Shown here piece after piece: positions 23,050 to 25,149 of a DNA stretch of 25,149 bases; within the stretch, counting starts at the first letter, position 1, and each line of letters starts with the position of its first letter. Made by a program: the position numbers and the translations under genes. The notes under the pieces are model-generated. The model ran no database searches, was not told where the DNA came from, and was given only the letters and a program-made list of their open reading frames with translations. This stretch comes from an uncultured Helicobacteraceae bacterium (lineage in GTDB: Bacteria; Campylobacterota; Campylobacteria; Campylobacterales; UBA6016): NCBI GenBank assembly GCA_937973585.1, contig CALJKN010000141.1:1-25149 (forward strand). Reading direction: 5' to 3'.

Positions 23050-23353
23050 ACTCTCTCTCAACCTTACACACCCTAACCCTAAAAAATTTATAAAAATCCC
23101 TTGCCTTGCCCATTGCGCTTTTGTGTAGGGTGTTTGCTTTCCATGTTTCTATCGCCTCTAGGCTCTTCCAGTATGATATCGATATCCCTATCTCGTTTCT
23201 AGCCGATTCAAAGCCCAAAAAGCCTGCTTGTTTTGTCGCCTCTTCGAGTACTTTGTGTGCTATCTCGCCGTAGCCGTTGTCCGTCTCTGTCCGGATTGAG
23301 GTAAATATCACGGCGTAGTATGGTGGAGTTGTTGTTGTGACAGGGGTTTGCAT
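23039..23353 (-). CDS. ABM-fold (antibiotic biosynthesis monooxygenase-like) protein
   Basis: A 104-residue protein with the dimeric alpha/beta-barrel look of the ABM family: PPYYAVIFTSIRT, then AGFLGFESARNEIGISISYWKSLEAIETWK and a C-terminal FYKFFRVRVCKVERE strand. The 'g..g.s.sYWkslEai..Wk' pattern is common in small ABM proteins of unknown substrate, some of which act on haem or quinones. The start ATG at 23353 has GGAG 6 bases upstream; an in-frame TTG at 23365 overlaps that site and is rejected. It overlaps the GNAT gene downstream, which points to a shared task or just shared transcription. Confidence 0.78.
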   Translation of the reverse strand: MQTPVTTTTPPYYAVIFTSIRTETDNGYGEIAHKVLEEATKQAGFLGFESARNEIGISISYWKSLEAIETWKANTLHKSAMGKARDFYKFFRVRVCKVEREYGF

Positions 23354-23417
23354 CTGCGGCTCCAAAATAAAAAATACGGAGATTCTATCAAAACCGTCCG
23401 TAGTTTTATGGTGTTTT

Positions 23418-23729
23418 TCAGATGTGCATTGCGTGGTGTTTGCCGTAGACTTTTTTCCAGTATTTTTCCAACTCTTTGTTGACGTGGCTGATTATGAGTT
23501 GTTTTTTCTCTTTTATAGTAGTGTTTTTGTTGATACCGTGTTCGTAAGGGATACATAGGTATGCGACTACGTCATCTATCAGCCATGTATTTGGGACGAC
23601 AGAGCTGGAGACTACCAGTCTTGGGTTGTCCAGTACCTCTTTTTGCACCTCTTCGTATGACAAAAGAAGTTTTTGGTATCTTTGAAACAACATATTTTTG
23701 AGAGTGTTTTTAACGCCGCTATTGGTCAT
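23418..23729 (-). CDS. Unrecognised small protein
   Basis: A 103-residue basic, mostly helical protein that I do not recognise. There is no signal peptide, membrane segment or clear catalytic motif. Features are VPNTWLIDDVVAYLCIPYEHG at about residues 46-66, split here as a short hydrophobic helix followed by a turn, and a Lys-rich C-terminal helix ending in KHHAMHI. The first part could pass for a small DNA-binding helix pair, but this is weak. The start is ATG 23729 because GGAGGT (23737-23742) stands 7 bases before it; a GTG at 23738 overlaps that ribosome site and is unlikely. A good ribosome site and a promoter-like CATAAT upstream support a real gene. A 52-base gap separates it from the ABM gene. 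Confidence 0.6.
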   Translation of the reverse strand: MTNSGVKNTLKNMLFQRYQKLLLSYEEVQKEVLDNPRLVVSSSVVPNTWLIDDVVAYLCIPYEHGINKNTTIKEKKQLIISHVNKELEKYWKKVYGKHHAMHI

Positions 23730-23752
23730 CTTTTGCACCTCCGTATCGGCTC

Positions 23753-23785
23753 ATTATGTTTAAAAAAAACTTTACCAAACATAAT
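23753..23785. promoter_or_regulatory. 9-bp inverted repeat in the promoter of the small unknown gene
   Basis: ATTATGTTT (23753-23761) and AAACATAAT (23777-23785) are perfect inverted repeats 15 bases apart. The left copy read on the minus strand contains CATAAT, a possible -10 box for the small gene. The repeat may be an operator. The remaining gap up to nth (23786-23896) is very AT-rich, with a TATATT at 23860-23865 that could serve as the -10 of nth, and otherwise nothing recognised. Confidence 0.4.
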
Positions 23786-23896
23786 TAACCTTAAAAATCA
23801 TTAAATAGGACAAATTATATCAGAAAATAATGCGTTTTGCGAGCGTTTTTGTTATTTTTTTATATTATTTTGTGAAGTTTTAAAAATATTTTACTT

Positions 23897-24559
23897 ATGG
23901 GTTGCAATAGGATGAAAAAAGCTACAAAAAAAGAGATTGTAGAGATAAAAAAAAGATTTTTGGAGCGTTACGGCTCGGCAAAGACCGAACTGGAGTTCAA
24001 AAGCGATTACGAACTGCTCGTTGCGATTATACTCTCGGCGCAGTGTACGGACAAGCGGGTAAATATCATCACAAAAGGGCTTTTTGCCGCTTTGCCGACC
24101 GTAGAGGCGATGGCCGATTCCAGTGTAGAGGAGATAGCCTCGCTCATCAAATCTTGTAGTTATTTCAACAATAAAGCCAAAAATTTGTTAGCCATGGCGC
24201 AAAACGTAGTTGCAAATTTCGGCGGCTCTATACCGCACGATGAAGCCTCACTCAAAAGCCTTGCCGGAGTAGGGCAAAAGACGGCACATGTGTTTATGAT
24301 AGAGTTTTTGCAAAGCAACCATATGGCAGTCGATACCCATGTATTTCGCACGGCGCATAGACTGGGGCTATCAAGCGCAAAAACAGCGGTAAAAACCGAA
24401 GAAGATTTATCAAAAGCCTATGTAAGCGAACTGGCGACGCTCCATCAGGCTATGGTACTTTTCGGGCGGTATATCTGCAAAGCCAAAAATCCTTTGTGTG
24501 AGACGGAGTGTTTTTTGGTCGAGTTTTGCAAAAGCCGTTCAAATTTTAAGCCTGCGTAA
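23897..24559 (+). CDS. nth: Endonuclease III (base-excision repair DNA glycosylase/AP lyase)
   Basis: A 220-residue HhH-GPD glycosylase that removes oxidised pyrimidines and cuts at abasic sites. The helix-hairpin-helix is LAGVGQKTAHVF, with catalytic Lys128, and the catalytic aspartate is Asp146 in VDTH. LSAQCTDKRVN near 46-56 is also typical. The C-terminal [4Fe-4S] cysteines are 194, 201, 205 and 211, giving C-x6-C-x3-C-x5-C; the usual spacing is x6, x2, x5, so one extra residue sits in the loop. Two starts are possible, ATG 23897 or ATG 23912; neither has a good ribosome site. The 3' end overlaps the convergent toxin gene by 14 bases. Confidence 0.92.
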   Translation: MGCNRMKKATKKEIVEIKKRFLERYGSAKTELEFKSDYELLVAIILSAQCTDKRVNIITKGLFAALPTVEAMADSSVEEIASLIKSCSYFNNKAKNLLAMAQNVVANFGGSIPHDEASLKSLAGVGQKTAHVFMIEFLQSNHMAVDTHVFRTAHRLGLSSAKTAVKTEEDLSKAYVSELATLHQAMVLFGRYICKAKNPLCETECFLVEFCKSRSNFKPA

Positions 24560-24884
24560 CACCACTTGCGGCTAAGATTTCGACGAGTTTTTCTTCGCTG
24601 ATATTTTCAATCTCGGTTTTTGAATATATTTTCATTAGATATATATTGTTTTTCTCGTCTATGTAATAATAAATCACCCTAAACCCACCGCTTTTGCCGC
24701 TGTTTGTAGAGCTATTTTGGAGTCTTAGTTTGTGTAGTCCGCCGGATAGAGCTATTCCGGCTTTTGGATTTTCACTTAGCGTGTCGTTTAGTTTTTGCAG
24801 GTCGATTGATAGTTTGGCGTATTTTTTGGCAAGTTGCTTTGCATCTTTTTTGAAGCTCTCGAGGCTAATGATTTGAAAGTTCAT
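24546..24884 (-). CDS. RelE/ParE-type toxin of a type II toxin-antitoxin pair
   Basis: A 112-residue small basic protein with the RelE/ParE layout: two N-terminal helices (SLESFKKDAKQLAKKYAKLSIDLQKL, split by a short turn), a GGLHKLRL strand near 48-55, then GGFRVIYYYID and IYLMKIYSKTE strands. Members either cleave mRNA on the ribosome or inhibit gyrase; the two cannot be told apart here. The start lies inside the end of the antitoxin gene (20-base overlap), which ties their translation together. The stop end overlaps nth. Confidence 0.82.
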   Translation of the reverse strand: MNFQIISLESFKKDAKQLAKKYAKLSIDLQKLNDTLSENPKAGIALSGGLHKLRLQNSSTNSGKSGGFRVIYYYIDEKNNIYLMKIYSKTEIENISEEKLVEILAASGVTQA

Positions 24885-25101
24885 CTATCAGCTCATTTAG
24901 CGTACCTGCCTTTTTACTACCGTCTATCACGGCTTTGAGCTCTTTCGCCGACTCTTCAAACTCCCCGTAAAACATCAAAGCCTTTTGCTCTTGTATGTAG
25001 GAGTTTATAGCCTCTGCGATTATCTCGCTACGGTTAAGCTCATAGCTAGCCCCAAGAGCGTCCAGCTCCTCCACTAGATAAGTCGGTAGTCTAAGCCCCA
25101 C
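24865..25101 (-). CDS. Ribbon-helix-helix (CopG-like) antitoxin, 5' end uncertain
   Basis: At least 78 residues. VGLRLPTYLVEELDALGASYELNRSEIIAEAINSYI, broken here as one beta strand and two helices, is the ribbon-helix-helix fold that binds the toxin promoter. The C-terminal half (about 45-78) is the likely toxin-binding tail. The given start is a GTG at 25101, but the frame stays open up to the contig end and codes QKQQ just before, so the true start may lie further upstream and be lost. It precedes and overlaps the RelE/ParE-type toxin gene. Confidence 0.75.
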   Translation of the reverse strand: MGLRLPTYLVEELDALGASYELNRSEIIAEAINSYIQEQKALMFYGEFEESAKELKAVIDGSKKAGTLNELIDELSNH

Positions 25102-25135
25102 TTGTTGTTTTTGCCGAATTTCGACGAACCGTCGG

Positions 25136-25149
25136 AGATCGGAAGAGCA
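25136..25149 (+). other. Illumina TruSeq adapter remnant at the contig end
   Basis: The last 14 bases are AGATCGGAAGAGCA, identical to the start of the TruSeq read-1 3' adapter. The final A, in place of the alternative adapter's G, points to the index-side adapter. This is not genomic sequence, and the bases just before it should be treated with caution. Confidence 0.93.

Noticed and set aside
23354..23365. TTG start for the ABM-fold gene at 23365
   Set aside because: The TTG overlaps GGAG, which is correctly spaced for the ATG at 23353.
23730..23738. GTG start for the small unknown gene at 23738
   Set aside because: The GTG overlaps its own GGAGGT ribosome site; the ATG at 23729 stands 7 bases after it and fits far better.

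Overview
The window looks like a contig from a member of the Campylobacterota (Epsilonproteobacteria), probably a free-living or environmental lineage. The clues are moderately AT-rich DNA with many ATA, AGA and AGG codons, very tight gene packing with ATGA-type stop/start overlaps, and the run S4 protein - trpD - tsaE - lptB - rpoN - trmN6-like methyltransferase. The genus cannot be fixed by eye. The last 14 bases (25136-25149) match the Illumina TruSeq adapter, so the right edge is a sequencing artefact and not genome.

Region by region. 1-176 is the 3' end of hemD. 184-3531 (minus strand) is a compact three-gene cassette: an EVE-DUF262 fusion, a DUF3696-type AAA ATPase and an unrecognised 242-residue protein. 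It resembles a modification-dependent (type IV-like) restriction or anti-phage system and is the best candidate here for an undescribed system. 3724-8067 (plus strand) is a housekeeping operon: S4 RNA-binding protein, trpD, tsaE, lptB, rpoN and a tRNA-methyltransferase-like gene.

8060-17722 (minus strand) is one co-directional block, tamA - tamB - HlyD-like adaptor - double-NBD ABC ATPase - two ABC-2 permeases. It joins the TamAB envelope machine to a YbhGFSR-type exporter. Divergent from tamA, 17799-19534 encodes a Cache-domain protein with one membrane anchor and no kinase domain, followed by an OmpR-type response regulator. The intergenic region between them holds an inverted repeat and a -10 box only 8 bases before the start codon.

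19531-21866 (minus strand) is a Zn/Cd/Pb-type P1B ATPase behind an ArsR/SmtB repressor. The repressor retains residues of both known metal sites, and a textbook 12-2-12 operator lies upstream. 22072-23729 (minus strand) carries ogt, a GNAT acetyltransferase, an ABM-fold protein and a small unknown gene. 23897-24559 is nth (endonuclease III). 24546 to the contig end is a RelE/ParE-type toxin with a ribbon-helix-helix antitoxin.

No rRNA, tRNA, CRISPR array, insertion sequence or transposase was seen. No gene-free gap exceeds 300 bases; the longest (about 160-205 bases) are at 3532-3723, 21867-22071 and 23730-23896.
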